Below, piece after piece: positions 49,409 to 56,256 of a stretch of DNA of 58,101 bases. Within the stretch, counting starts at the first letter, position 1. Each line of letters begins with the position of its first letter. Source of the stretch: Candidatus Ryanbacteria bacterium RIFCSPHIGHO2_02_FULL_45_17b. GTDB lineage: Bacteria; Patescibacteriota; Minisyncoccia; Ryanbacterales; 2-02-FULL-48-12. The notes under the pieces were generated by a model. That model was not told where the DNA came from and searched no databases. It saw only the letters and a program-made list of their open reading frames with translations. Both the position numbers and the translations under genes were made by a program. Where the stretch lies: assembly GCA_001819815.1 (NCBI GenBank), contig MHNO01000014.1:13779-71879 (forward strand). The letters run 5' to 3'.

Positions 49409-50614
49409 ATGAAAAAAGATATTCAGATTTCAAAACTCATACAAAAAGAAACAAAGCGGCAAAAGAGCGTTATCAATTTAATTGCTTCTGAAAATTATGT
49501 TTCCCAAGCGGTGTTAGAAGCGCTTGGTTCCGTATTCACCAATAAATACGCCGAAGGATATCCGGGCAAACGCTACTATGGTGGAAACACGGTAGTAGAT
49601 GAAGTGGAAAATTTAGCAAAAGAACGTGCTCTGAAACTGTTCAAGCTCTCACCCAAAAAATGGGCGGTCAATGTTCAACCCTATTCAGGTTCCCCCGCGA
49701 ACCTTGCGGTATATATGGCATTAGTGCCGCTTCATGAAAAGATTATGGGCATGCGGCTTGATATGGGCGGGCACTTAACTCACGGACACAAAGTGAGCGC
49801 GTCGGGTAAGATATGGGAGCAGGTGCCATACGGTGTGAACAAAAAAACTGAACGGCTTGATTATAGAGAACTGGAAGCAATCGCAAAAAAAGAAAAACCG
49901 AAACTTATTGTAGCGGGCTTTACGGCATATCCGCGGCGCATTGATTGGGCATCGTTTCGGCGCGTTGCCGATTCTTGCGGTGCCATTTTGATGGTAGATA
50001 TGTCGCATATCGCGGGGCTGGTAGCGGGCGGTGCGCATCCCTCACCATTTCCGTATGCGGATGTGGTTACTACTACCGTTCATAAAACGTTGCGCGGGCC
50101 GCGGTCTGCCATGATTTTTTCCCGTCTGGAGTACGCGCTTGCAATAGATAAGGCGGTGTTCCCGGGCATGCAGGGCGGTCCGCATGTAAACCAGATTGCG
50201 GGAATTGCCACAGCGCTTTATGAAGCTAGTCAGCCGGAGTTTAAAACATATGCCGCGCAAATTGTAAAAAACGCGCGGGTGTTAGGGGATGAACTTTCAA
50301 AGAAGGGGTGGCGCGTGGTGTCGGGGGGCACGGATAACCATGTACTGTTACTAGACACGTGGGCGCGTGGAGTTACAGGGGCCGAGGCAAGCGATGCTTT
50401 AGAAAAGCATGGTATTGTTGTAAACAAGAACACGATTCCGTTTGATGAACGCAAGCCCATGGATCCGTCGGGTATTCGGATTGGCACCGCGGCAGTAACC
50501 ACGCAAGGCATGAAAGAAAAAGATATGAAGCGCATTGCGGATCGCATGCACGCCATTTTGGATGAAGTATGTCTATCAAGAACGGAGAAAAAAACACATG
50601 ATCGTAGATTGTAG
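49409..50614 (+). CDS. glyA: Serine hydroxymethyltransferase
   Basis: Converts serine and THF to glycine and methylene-THF. 401 residues. SVINLIASENYVSQAV, YAEGYPGKRYYGG, VNVQPYSGSPANLAVY, the PLP lysine in TTTVHKTLRGPRS, and DNHVLLLDT are present. Overlaps folD by 17 bases, so the two one-carbon enzymes are translated from one transcript. Confidence 0.97.
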   Translation: MKKDIQISKLIQKETKRQKSVINLIASENYVSQAVLEALGSVFTNKYAEGYPGKRYYGGNTVVDEVENLAKERALKLFKLSPKKWAVNVQPYSGSPANLAVYMALVPLHEKIMGMRLDMGGHLTHGHKVSASGKIWEQVPYGVNKKTERLDYRELEAIAKKEKPKLIVAGFTAYPRRIDWASFRRVADSCGAILMVDMSHIAGLVAGGAHPSPFPYADVVTTTVHKTLRGPRSAMIFSRLEYALAIDKAVFPGMQGGPHVNQIAGIATALYEASQPEFKTYAAQIVKNARVLGDELSKKGWRVVSGGTDNHVLLLDTWARGVTGAEASDALEKHGIVVNKNTIPFDERKPMDPSGIRIGTAAVTTQGMKEKDMKRIADRMHAILDEVCLSRTEKKTHDRRL

Positions 50615-51479
50615 AAAGATTTCAGATGATGTGCGCGTGTTGATTCAGGCGGCAGTTTTCAGGTCGCGTAAAAAAATCCGCCTCGCTATTATAAAAGCTT
50701 CTCATTATGATGCGGCAAAAGACGCAGAAACAGAGGCATTTTTAAAACAAAAGCGGATATGCGGAAAAGCAGTTGGTATTGATGTGAGAGAATATGATGT
50801 GAGTGAATTTTTAACATCTCAACATGTACTGGAAAAGCGCGTATCCGCGATTGCGCGCATAAAAGAAAATGACGCGGTTATCGTGCAACTCCCGCTGCCG
50901 CCCATCATGCGACCAAATGGAGAACAGGTTTCTGTTCATACGCAGGCAGTATTAAATAGTATTCCGCCTAAAAAAGATGCTGATGTGTTGCATGCTGAAT
51001 CTTTCGGCAGGTATGAAGCAGGAAGTGAAACAGCCTTAGTTCCTCCTGTTATCGGCGCGCTTGAAGAAATTTTACGCCGGGAGGCGCCGGATGTTTTAGA
51101 TCATCTTGATACAAAGGTGGTTGTTGCGGTGGGGCAGGGGCTTGTGATTGGAAAGCAAGTGAACAGGTGGGCAAGCAGGAACGGCGCACGCGAATTGCAT
51201 GCTTTACGGGAAGGAAGCGATGTTTCGCATTACACCAAACGAGCCGATATTATTGTCTCGGGTGTGGGGAAATCCGGTTTGATTACGGCCGATATGGTAA
51301 AAGAAGATGTGGTTATTTTTGACTTCGGGTTTTCAAAAACAAACGGCATTATTTGCGGAGATGTGGATACCGCAGTTGCCGATAAGGCGCGGTTGCTTAC
51401 CCCCGTGCCGGGCGGCATGGGTCCGCTTTCGGTAACTATGCTTTTTAGGAATGTAGCGCGGATTGCGGGGGTCAAATAA
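50598..51479 (+). CDS. folD: FolD, methylene-THF dehydrogenase/cyclohydrolase
   Basis: Interconverts methylene-, methenyl- and formyl-THF. 293 residues. The catalytic Lys is in FLKQKR (about residue 51), with Phe where E. coli has Tyr50. IVQLPLPP, PPKKDADVLH (the Asp of the active site) and the end TPVPGGMGPLSVTML are conserved. The nucleotide-binding loop reads VGQGLVIGKQV instead of GRSxxVGxP, so cofactor contacts differ. Overlaps glyA by 17 bases. Confidence 0.9.
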   Translation: MIVDCRKISDDVRVLIQAAVFRSRKKIRLAIIKASHYDAAKDAETEAFLKQKRICGKAVGIDVREYDVSEFLTSQHVLEKRVSAIARIKENDAVIVQLPLPPIMRPNGEQVSVHTQAVLNSIPPKKDADVLHAESFGRYEAGSETALVPPVIGALEEILRREAPDVLDHLDTKVVVAVGQGLVIGKQVNRWASRNGARELHALREGSDVSHYTKRADIIVSGVGKSGLITADMVKEDVVIFDFGFSKTNGIICGDVDTAVADKARLLTPVPGGMGPLSVTMLFRNVARIAGVK

Positions 51480-51515
51480 TGCTATTTATTTTTTATCATG
51501 TATAAAAAATACGTG

Positions 51516-51587
51516 TGTCTCCACGGGGACTCGAACCTCGATTTCAGGCTTCGGAGGCCTGCGCTCTATCCGTTGAGCTATGGAGAC
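51516..51587 (-). tRNA. tRNA-Arg (CCG)
   Basis: Acceptor GTCTCCA/TGGAGAC, discriminator A, anticodon stem CAGGC/GCCTG with loop CTCCGAA giving CCG, T arm CGAGGTTCGAGTCCCCG (one mismatch pair). CCA is not encoded (CAC follows). Confidence 0.93.
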
Positions 51588-52061
51588 ATTTCAGTGTCCG
51601 CCAGAGGCAGTCCTTCTTTGGCGGGAACAGCGAGGGTATGTTATCACATATTTTCCAACGGTACACCAGCATTGAACTACGCGGATGAGTTTATATGTGA
51701 TTTGATTTGTACCATGAGTACATACAAAGTCCGCCAATAATTATGATATCATCATAAATACCGAATGGATTTCCCCTAAAGTACAGTAAAAACATAAGAA
51801 AGATACCAAAAGCCCATGGGAAAATATATTTTAGTATACTTGAGTTCATTTTGTGTCTCTATTTTACCAAGCTCGCACTTATTTTCAAAATCGCTGATGT
51901 CTCGCATGCGCGGAGCGCGTGGTGGCTCTGAATTGAATCGTGCGCTCCGGGAAAGCCCTCCAAGTATTCGGGCAGTGTGGCGGGGCTTCAATACGGACTT
52001 GGTTTTGCGAAAACTATTTTCTAGGGAAAAGGATTTCGCAAAACCGAGACTAATTTTCCCC

Positions 52062-52117
52062 GCCCGCAGAAAAGGGTTTGGGGAATGAATCCGTGCGGGC
52101 TTCTTTCTGATTTTTTT
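52062..52117 (+). terminator. Probable terminator in the gene-poor stretch
   Basis: GCCCGCA...TGCGGGC hairpin followed by ttctttctgattttttt. No gene ends just before it. Confidence 0.55.
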
Positions 52118-52187
52118 GGTGAGTGGGCTAATTTTAAATCCTCTAATTATTCCAACATTTTACTTCTTAAATAAAGGCACTTGCGTT

Positions 52188-52207
52188 TATTTATTAGAAT
52201 ATGCTAA
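52188..52207 (+). promoter_or_regulatory. Candidate ArsR-type operator
   Basis: ATTAG-N6-CTAAT, just upstream of the arsR-like ATG (52217) and overlapping its likely promoter (about 52192-52207). Such AT-rich palindromes are typical autoregulatory sites of ArsR proteins. Confidence 0.45.
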
Positions 52208-52216
52208 TATCTTTAT

Positions 52217-52513
52217 ATGACTGATTTATGCGAAGCAATGAATAAGTTTGGCAAGGGTATCGGGAGTGTCCCTCGTTATCGTATCGTGGAGGCGTTGTTT
52301 TCCGGTCCAAAAACAGTCGGCGAGCTGGCAGAGAAAACAAAACAGTCCCAGCCCCTTGTGTCTCAACATTTGCGAGTTCTTAAGGAAACTGGACTGGTGC
52401 AAGACGAACGACGAGGGCAGGAGGTGCTCTACACACTCAACACCGAGCACACCATTCGTCTCCTCAAACGTCTTTCGGAGGAGCTCAAGCCAAAGAAAAA
52501 ACGAAAGACATAA
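52217..52513 (+). CDS. ArsR-family transcriptional regulator
   Basis: 98 residues. Winged helix-turn-helix: RYRIVEALFSGPKTVGELAEKTKQSQPLVSQHLRVLKETGLVQDERRGQEVLY (recognition helix QPLVSQHLRVL). No CxC or other obvious metal-binding cysteines, so it probably senses something other than arsenite, perhaps redox state. Regulates itself and the next genes through the palindrome upstream. The start has no Shine-Dalgarno sequence. Confidence 0.9.
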   Translation: MTDLCEAMNKFGKGIGSVPRYRIVEALFSGPKTVGELAEKTKQSQPLVSQHLRVLKETGLVQDERRGQEVLYTLNTEHTIRLLKRLSEELKPKKKRKT

Positions 52514-52549
52514 GGTTGTTTATTTATCAAATTAATTTATTACAAACCT

Positions 52550-53167
52550 ATGGCAAACAATACATTACTTCGTATTAAAATAATTGTTGGCAGCACAAGA
52601 CAAAATCGTTTCAGTGAAAAGCCGGCTGGGTGGATTTTTGAGGAGACAAAGAAGCTGGAAGGCGTGGAAGCCGAGCTTCTTGATTTGCGCGACTACCCGA
52701 TGCCGTTTATTGACGACCCCATGCCGCCCTCAATGGCGAAAGGGCAGTACTCAAATGAGATAGTCAAGAAATGGGCGGAAAAAATAAATGACGGCGATGC
52801 GTTTATCATTGTCACGCCGGAATACAACCACGGCTATTCCGCCGTGCTTAAAAACGCTTTGGATGTCATTTATCCCGAATGGAACAGAAAGCCGGTTGGT
52901 TTTGTCAGTTACGGAAGCGCGGTCGGCGCGCGCGCAGTGGAACAGCTTCGCCAAGTTGCGGTCGAACTTCAAATGGCGCCTATCAGAAATTCCATTCACA
53001 TTCCTGTTGATATATTCTTCGCGGCGATGATGGGCAAGGGGCCGACAGGACCTGAAATGTTCAAACCAGTTCGCGAGGGCATGATGGGAGATCGCGTGCA
53101 AATATTCTTTGACGACCTGCTCTGGTGGGCGAAAGCTCTCAAAGCTGCGCGAACAAAAAGCGCGTAA
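52550..53167 (+). CDS. NADPH-dependent FMN reductase-family protein
   Basis: 205 residues, flavodoxin-like fold. IIVGSTRQNRFSEKPAGWI (FMN phosphate loop), TPEYNHGYSAVLKNALDVIYPEW and SYGSAVGARAVEQLRQVAVEL match the family. Substrates are typically flavin, quinone or chromate. It lies 36 bases after arsR and is probably the main gene controlled by it. Confidence 0.9.
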   Translation: MANNTLLRIKIIVGSTRQNRFSEKPAGWIFEETKKLEGVEAELLDLRDYPMPFIDDPMPPSMAKGQYSNEIVKKWAEKINDGDAFIIVTPEYNHGYSAVLKNALDVIYPEWNRKPVGFVSYGSAVGARAVEQLRQVAVELQMAPIRNSIHIPVDIFFAAMMGKGPTGPEMFKPVREGMMGDRVQIFFDDLLWWAKALKAARTKSA

Positions 53168-53184
53168 TATTATTTAACTCAACT

Positions 53185-53375
53185 ATGAAAATTGCAATTT
53201 TGGGAGCCACGGGAGGTACGGGGAAGGAGCTTGTCAACCAAGCCTTAGAGCAAGGGCACGAGATTACTGCTCTTACGCGCGATCCCTGATTGCGCGGGCT
53301 GATGTAGCTGATTTTATGCTTAAGCAATTGCGGTCCGATGCCAATCTTCGTAAAATGGTATTGGTTGCAAATTAA
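53185..53375 (+). pseudogene. Remnant of an NAD(P)-binding (NmrA/SDR-like) oxidoreductase
   Basis: The first 34 codons from the ATG at 53185 encode KIAILGATGGTGKELVNQAL and ITALTRDP, the NAD(P) loop of this family, then TGA at 53287. Immediately after, in another frame, IARADVADFMLKQLRSD reads as its C-terminal end, up to TAA at 53373-53375. The middle of about 150 residues is missing, so an internal deletion with a frameshift has destroyed the gene. The next gene starts on this TAA. Confidence 0.8.
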
Positions 53376-53698
53376 TGGTAAGTATTAACCACATGATATA
53401 TACATCACTTTGGTATCTCCTGATAGGATTTCTGCTTGGCAATGGCATGCCCCATTTCCTTTTCGGCTCCGCCGGAAAGATATTCAGAACACCTTTCGGC
53501 AAAGAATCAAGTCCTCGCATGAATGTCAGATGGGGCTTGTTTAACTTCATTCTCGCGACCGTGCTTGTGTGGTGGAGGTTATCCGTACAATCGCCAGAGC
53601 GATATGATCTTGTCTTTCTTCTTGTTGGATTCTGGCTTGTAATCATTATGTTCGGCGTCTCGCTCCAAAGCTTTATCAGCGATAAAACAAATATATAA
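53375..53698 (+). CDS. Small membrane protein, unknown
   Basis: 107 residues; ATG at 53375 shares a base with the upstream stop (TAATG). Three hydrophobic segments (about 7-25, 50-70, 77-98) and a conserved-looking loop GNGMPHFLFGSAGKIFRTPFGK. No family name known to me. Part of the arsR-FMN reductase unit. Confidence 0.7.
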   Translation: MVSINHMIYTSLWYLLIGFLLGNGMPHFLFGSAGKIFRTPFGKESSPRMNVRWGLFNFILATVLVWWRLSVQSPERYDLVFLLVGFWLVIIMFGVSLQSFISDKTNI

Positions 53699-53700
53699 CT

Positions 53701-54084
53701 ATGGAAACAATACAAAACAAATATATCCCCGGGGTCTGCAACATTGGCGACGAAGAAATCAAAATGAGAAAACGAGCCGGCTGGGGCGGTTTAATTGCCA
53801 CGATAATTCTTTGGGGGCTTTTCATTTGGTTCAATACCCCGCAAATATGGCGACTCACGCTTTTCTTCCCCGCTATGATGTCGGCAACCGGTTTTCTGCA
53901 GGCATATATGCACTTCTGCGCGTACTTTGGTTTCGCGTCGCTCTTTAATTTCGGCGATGTCGGTAAAACCGACTCTGTCGGGCAAGCGGAATTTCGCGCC
54001 AAAGACAAAAAGAAAGCATGGCAGATTGTTATTTATTCCGTTCTTATTGGCTTAGCGGTCGCTATAATCGCATTCATTATCTAA
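53701..54084 (+). CDS. Membrane protein, unknown
   Basis: 127 residues. KYIPGVCNIGDEEIKMRKRAGW at the N terminus, two to three hydrophobic segments, then GFLQAYMHFCAYFGFASLFNFGD. These blocks look conserved across several phyla, but no function is known to me. Follows the previous gene by two bases. Confidence 0.72.
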   Translation: METIQNKYIPGVCNIGDEEIKMRKRAGWGGLIATIILWGLFIWFNTPQIWRLTLFFPAMMSATGFLQAYMHFCAYFGFASLFNFGDVGKTDSVGQAEFRAKDKKKAWQIVIYSVLIGLAVAIIAFII

Positions 54085-54095
54085 AATTTCCTCTC

Positions 54096-54247
54096 GTGAA
54101 AACTGCAAATAAAATTTTTACCATATATGCCCTTGCTTTCTCTTTGGTAATTACGGCTTTTGGAGCCCGCCCCATATTATCTTGTTCGCTATGGCCATTT
54201 TAGCCGTGATCCTGTTTATAAATGTCCTTAAAAAAAGATTTTTATAA
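54096..54247 (+). pseudogene. Frameshifted small membrane protein
   Basis: GTG at 54096 starts KTANKIFTIYALAFSLVITAFGA in one frame, which stops at about 54203. The adjacent frame then continues PHIILFAMAILAVILFINVLKK to a TAA at 54245. Together they would form a two-helix protein of about 50 residues, so a single-base loss near 54170 is likely. The GTG start is not certain. Confidence 0.5.
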
Positions 54248-54260
54248 AAATTTCAATTTT

Positions 54261-54307
54261 AGAAAAAGTACGAGGCCCAAGCAGAGATAATCTCCACAGG
54301 GGCCTCG
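54261..54307 (-). terminator. Terminator of the 54338-54502 gene
   Basis: On the minus strand CGAGGCC (54307-54301) pairs with GGCCTCG (54277-54271), followed by TACTTTTTCT. Confidence 0.75.
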
Positions 54308-54337
54308 GATGTGAACTCAGAACATGGTGCCTGCTTG

Positions 54338-54502
54338 TTAGTCGCGGCTGGATGACTTCAAGGACGGGGGATTCTTGAACAGAATCCCTGCCAGGAAGCT
54401 GATGCCCCACGCCTGCCAAAAAGTGATGACCTTGACCGCGAAGATCTCGGGCATCAACCAGTTCCACAGGAAGTAGGTGAGGATGACCGCGACGATGCTC
54501 AC
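54338..54502 (-). CDS. Small membrane protein after tRNA-Leu, start uncertain
   Basis: 54 residues if started at the GTG at 54502. ILTYFLWNWLMPEIF and ITFWQAWGISFLAGILFK are typical of a small two-helix protein family widespread in bacteria and phages. No ATG lies in the right place; upstream the frame runs on, without a stop, into the tRNA. An ATT/ATC start nearer the tRNA is possible, since AGGAAAAG lies right after the CCA. Confidence 0.6.
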   Translation of the reverse strand: MSIVAVILTYFLWNWLMPEIFAVKVITFWQAWGISFLAGILFKNPPSLKSSSRD

Positions 54503-54565
54503 GATGGCAATGACGCCAATCGAGAGAATCCCGATGCCAATGCTGATTGCTAGGCTTTTCCTACA

Positions 54566-54652
54566 TGGTGCCGCGGGAGAGAGTTGAACTCTCATGAGGT
54601 TGCCCTCGCAGGATTTTGAGTCCTGTGCGTCTGCCAGTTCCGCCACCGCGGC
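54566..54652 (-). tRNA. tRNA-Leu (CAA), CCA encoded
   Basis: Acceptor GCCGCGG/CCGCGGC, discriminator A, encoded CCA (54568-54566). Anticodon stem CAGGA/TCCTG with loop CTCAAAA gives CAA. The long variable arm (gcgagggcaacctcat) marks class II. The upstream copy of its first bases is at 54999-55009. Confidence 0.95.
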
Positions 54653-54659
54653 ATAGTCT

Positions 54660-54902
54660 TTATAATGTTTCTAAAGAATCTAAAAATTTTCTCCTAAAAC
54701 CACTTTTCAGAAACCGTTCTCGTTTTCTTGCTTCTCCATAATCATTATACTGTTCTTTCAAAACAAGCTTAAATGGTAAAAAGTTTTTAGCGCTGATGCC
54801 GTAACCTTTATTATGTTGCCATAATCTTCTTTCTGGGTCATTTGTAATACCAACGTACCGAAACTTTTTCGCTACGCTTTTTATGGTATAAACATATATC
54901 AT
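54660..54902 (-). CDS. GIY-YIG nuclease-domain protein
   Basis: 80 residues from the ATG at 54902. IYVYTIKSVAKKFRYVGITND is the GIY-YIG core (VYT...YVG), PERRLWQHNKG carries the Arg, and EARKRERFLKSGFRRKFL the Glu and basic helix. This single-domain form (UPF0213-like) is common in CPR. It lies seven bases upstream of tRNA-Leu, on the same strand, and the segment is flanked by copies of the tRNA 5' end. Confidence 0.88.
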   Translation of the reverse strand: MIYVYTIKSVAKKFRYVGITNDPERRLWQHNKGYGISAKNFLPFKLVLKEQYNDYGEARKRERFLKSGFRRKFLDSLETL

Positions 54903-54918
54903 GATATTTTGAGCCTGT

Positions 54919-54998
54919 CCGCCTCTGGCGGGTCGTGTGCGGTCGCCAAAGGCGACTAAATCTGCCAGCTTGTTCCGCTTTACCCGCCTTTGGGCGGG
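54919..54998. repeat. Three GCC/GGC stem-loops
   Basis: ccgcc-tct-ggcgg (54919-54931), gtcgcc-aaa-ggcgac (54942-54956) and cccgcc-tttg-ggcggg (54983-54998). Different sequences with a common pattern, in the leader of the GIY-YIG gene, like REP-type units. Confidence 0.55.
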
Positions 54999-55063
54999 CA
55001 CCGCGGCATTGGATATAGTCTATGTTATTTTAGCATCTTTTTCAAGAAGAAAAACGTGTTTGA

Positions 55064-55092
55064 TTGTCTGCGTATAAATAGTTTGGTACCAT
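55064..55092 (+). promoter_or_regulatory. parB promoter, probably leaderless
   Basis: TTGTCT at 55064-55069, spacer 17, TACCAT at 55087-55092. The ATG at 55099 coincides with the expected start of transcription. Confidence 0.45.
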
Positions 55093-55098
55093 AGTGAT

Positions 55099-56247
55099 AT
55101 GGTAAACATAGTAGATCATTTTGACGCTTTTTTGGGGAGGGACAGTGAAGATACGGAAGTGGAAAAGAAAGAAGAAGTGGTTTCTCCGGCACCGGAGGGG
55201 ATACAAACTCTTCAAGAGCAATCTTCCGATACAGCAATTTCTTTAACCTCGCCTCTCTCCACAAATGGCGCTGATGTCCCTTTCATGGGTGGGCGGCCTA
55301 AAGAAAGTGTGTTTTGGATCGAAACATCAAAAATCAGACCAAATCCTGAACAGCCGCGCACAATGTTTGATGAGACAAAGATTCGCGCGTTGGCAGAGTC
55401 AATCCGCCAATATGGCATTCTTCAGCCAATTGTGGTTTCAAAGCGCGAGATTGATGTGCCGACAGGTACAGAAGTGGAGTATCAGATAGTTGCGGGCGAG
55501 CGAAGATATCGCGCGGCGCATATGATTGGGTTGGCGCATATGCCAGCTGTTATTCGTCGTGAGGATTCCGAGCGCATAAAACTGGAATTGGCGCTTATTG
55601 AAAATCTGCAACGCGAGGACTTGCAGCCGCTCGAAAAAGCGCACGCATATAAACGGTTGGTGAAAGAGTTCGGCTTAACCGCGGCAGATGTTGGCTTTCG
55701 GGTAGGAAAAAGCAGAGAAGCGGTTGCAAATACGATGCGCTTATTGATGTTGCCGGAATATATACAGCAGGCGCTTGTGGTAGGTCATGTTACGGAAGGG
55801 CAAGCGAGGCCTCTTATTTCGCTTGTGCATAGTCCGGAAGAACAACGTCTGCTTTTTGAGCGCGTTGTAAGAGATGGTCTTGGAGCTCGTGAGATTGAAC
55901 AAGCCGCGCGGCAGATAGCGGTGAAGGTGGGTATCGCGGTACGTCCTCCACGAAAGGTGGACAAAGGCACGCACGATGCCGCTACTCGTCTCTATGAAAC
56001 AAAACTCGCTGATGTATTGGGGACCCGTGTTTCTGTTAAGCGGACGCAGGATGGAAAAGGTAAAATTTCTATCGAATTTTTTTCAAATGAAGAATTACAA
56101 AACTTACTTGCCCGTATGGCGGCACTTCAGGAAGGAGGGAAGGATCAGCCAATGGACGACGATGGTATACATCCTTTAGAGGACGGGAGCACGGTAGTGA
56201 TACATCCACCGAAGCAATCGGAAGATTTTTCTACGTTTACGGTCTAG
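55099..56247 (+). CDS. parB: ParB-family chromosome partition protein
   Basis: Binds parS sites and loads on the origin region as a CTP-dependent clamp. 382 residues. After a charged linker of about 65 residues, IRPNPEQPRTMFDE, RQYGILQPIVV, GERRYRAAHMIG (CTP/ParB box II), ENLQREDLQPLEKAHAY, and a helix-turn-helix GLTAADVGFRVGKSREAVANTMRLL. No parA is adjacent, and no consensus parS was found nearby. Convergent with the RelA/SpoT homologue, nine bases apart. Confidence 0.95.
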   Translation: MVNIVDHFDAFLGRDSEDTEVEKKEEVVSPAPEGIQTLQEQSSDTAISLTSPLSTNGADVPFMGGRPKESVFWIETSKIRPNPEQPRTMFDETKIRALAESIRQYGILQPIVVSKREIDVPTGTEVEYQIVAGERRYRAAHMIGLAHMPAVIRREDSERIKLELALIENLQREDLQPLEKAHAYKRLVKEFGLTAADVGFRVGKSREAVANTMRLLMLPEYIQQALVVGHVTEGQARPLISLVHSPEEQRLLFERVVRDGLGAREIEQAARQIAVKVGIAVRPPRKVDKGTHDAATRLYETKLADVLGTRVSVKRTQDGKGKISIEFFSNEELQNLLARMAALQEGGKDQPMDDDGIHPLEDGSTVVIHPPKQSEDFSTFTV

Positions 56248-56256
56248 GATCTCTCT

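Larger units (their letters stand above)
51588..52216. other. Gene-poor stretch with two long stem-loops
   Basis: No convincing gene; a 90-codon frame at 51816-52088 lacks a start signal and runs through the hairpins. Seen: ggttttgcgaaa (52001-52012) with its exact complement (52034-52045), then gcccgca (52062-52068) with tgcgggc (52094-52100) followed by T-rich sequence to 52117, which would work as a terminator. A 51598-51627 ccgcca/tggcgg repeat-like hairpin lies near the tRNA. The GC-rich part 51895-52100 could be a small non-coding RNA or a decayed gene. Confidence 0.45.

Noticed and set aside
51816..52088. 90-codon frame in the gene-poor stretch
   Set aside because: No start signal, unusual composition, and it runs through two hairpins. 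Kept only as possible decayed or non-coding sequence.
54503..54646. N-terminal extension of the small membrane protein (ADAQDSKSCEGNL)
   Set aside because: It is the translation of the tRNA-Leu gene itself, so the protein must start downstream of the tRNA.
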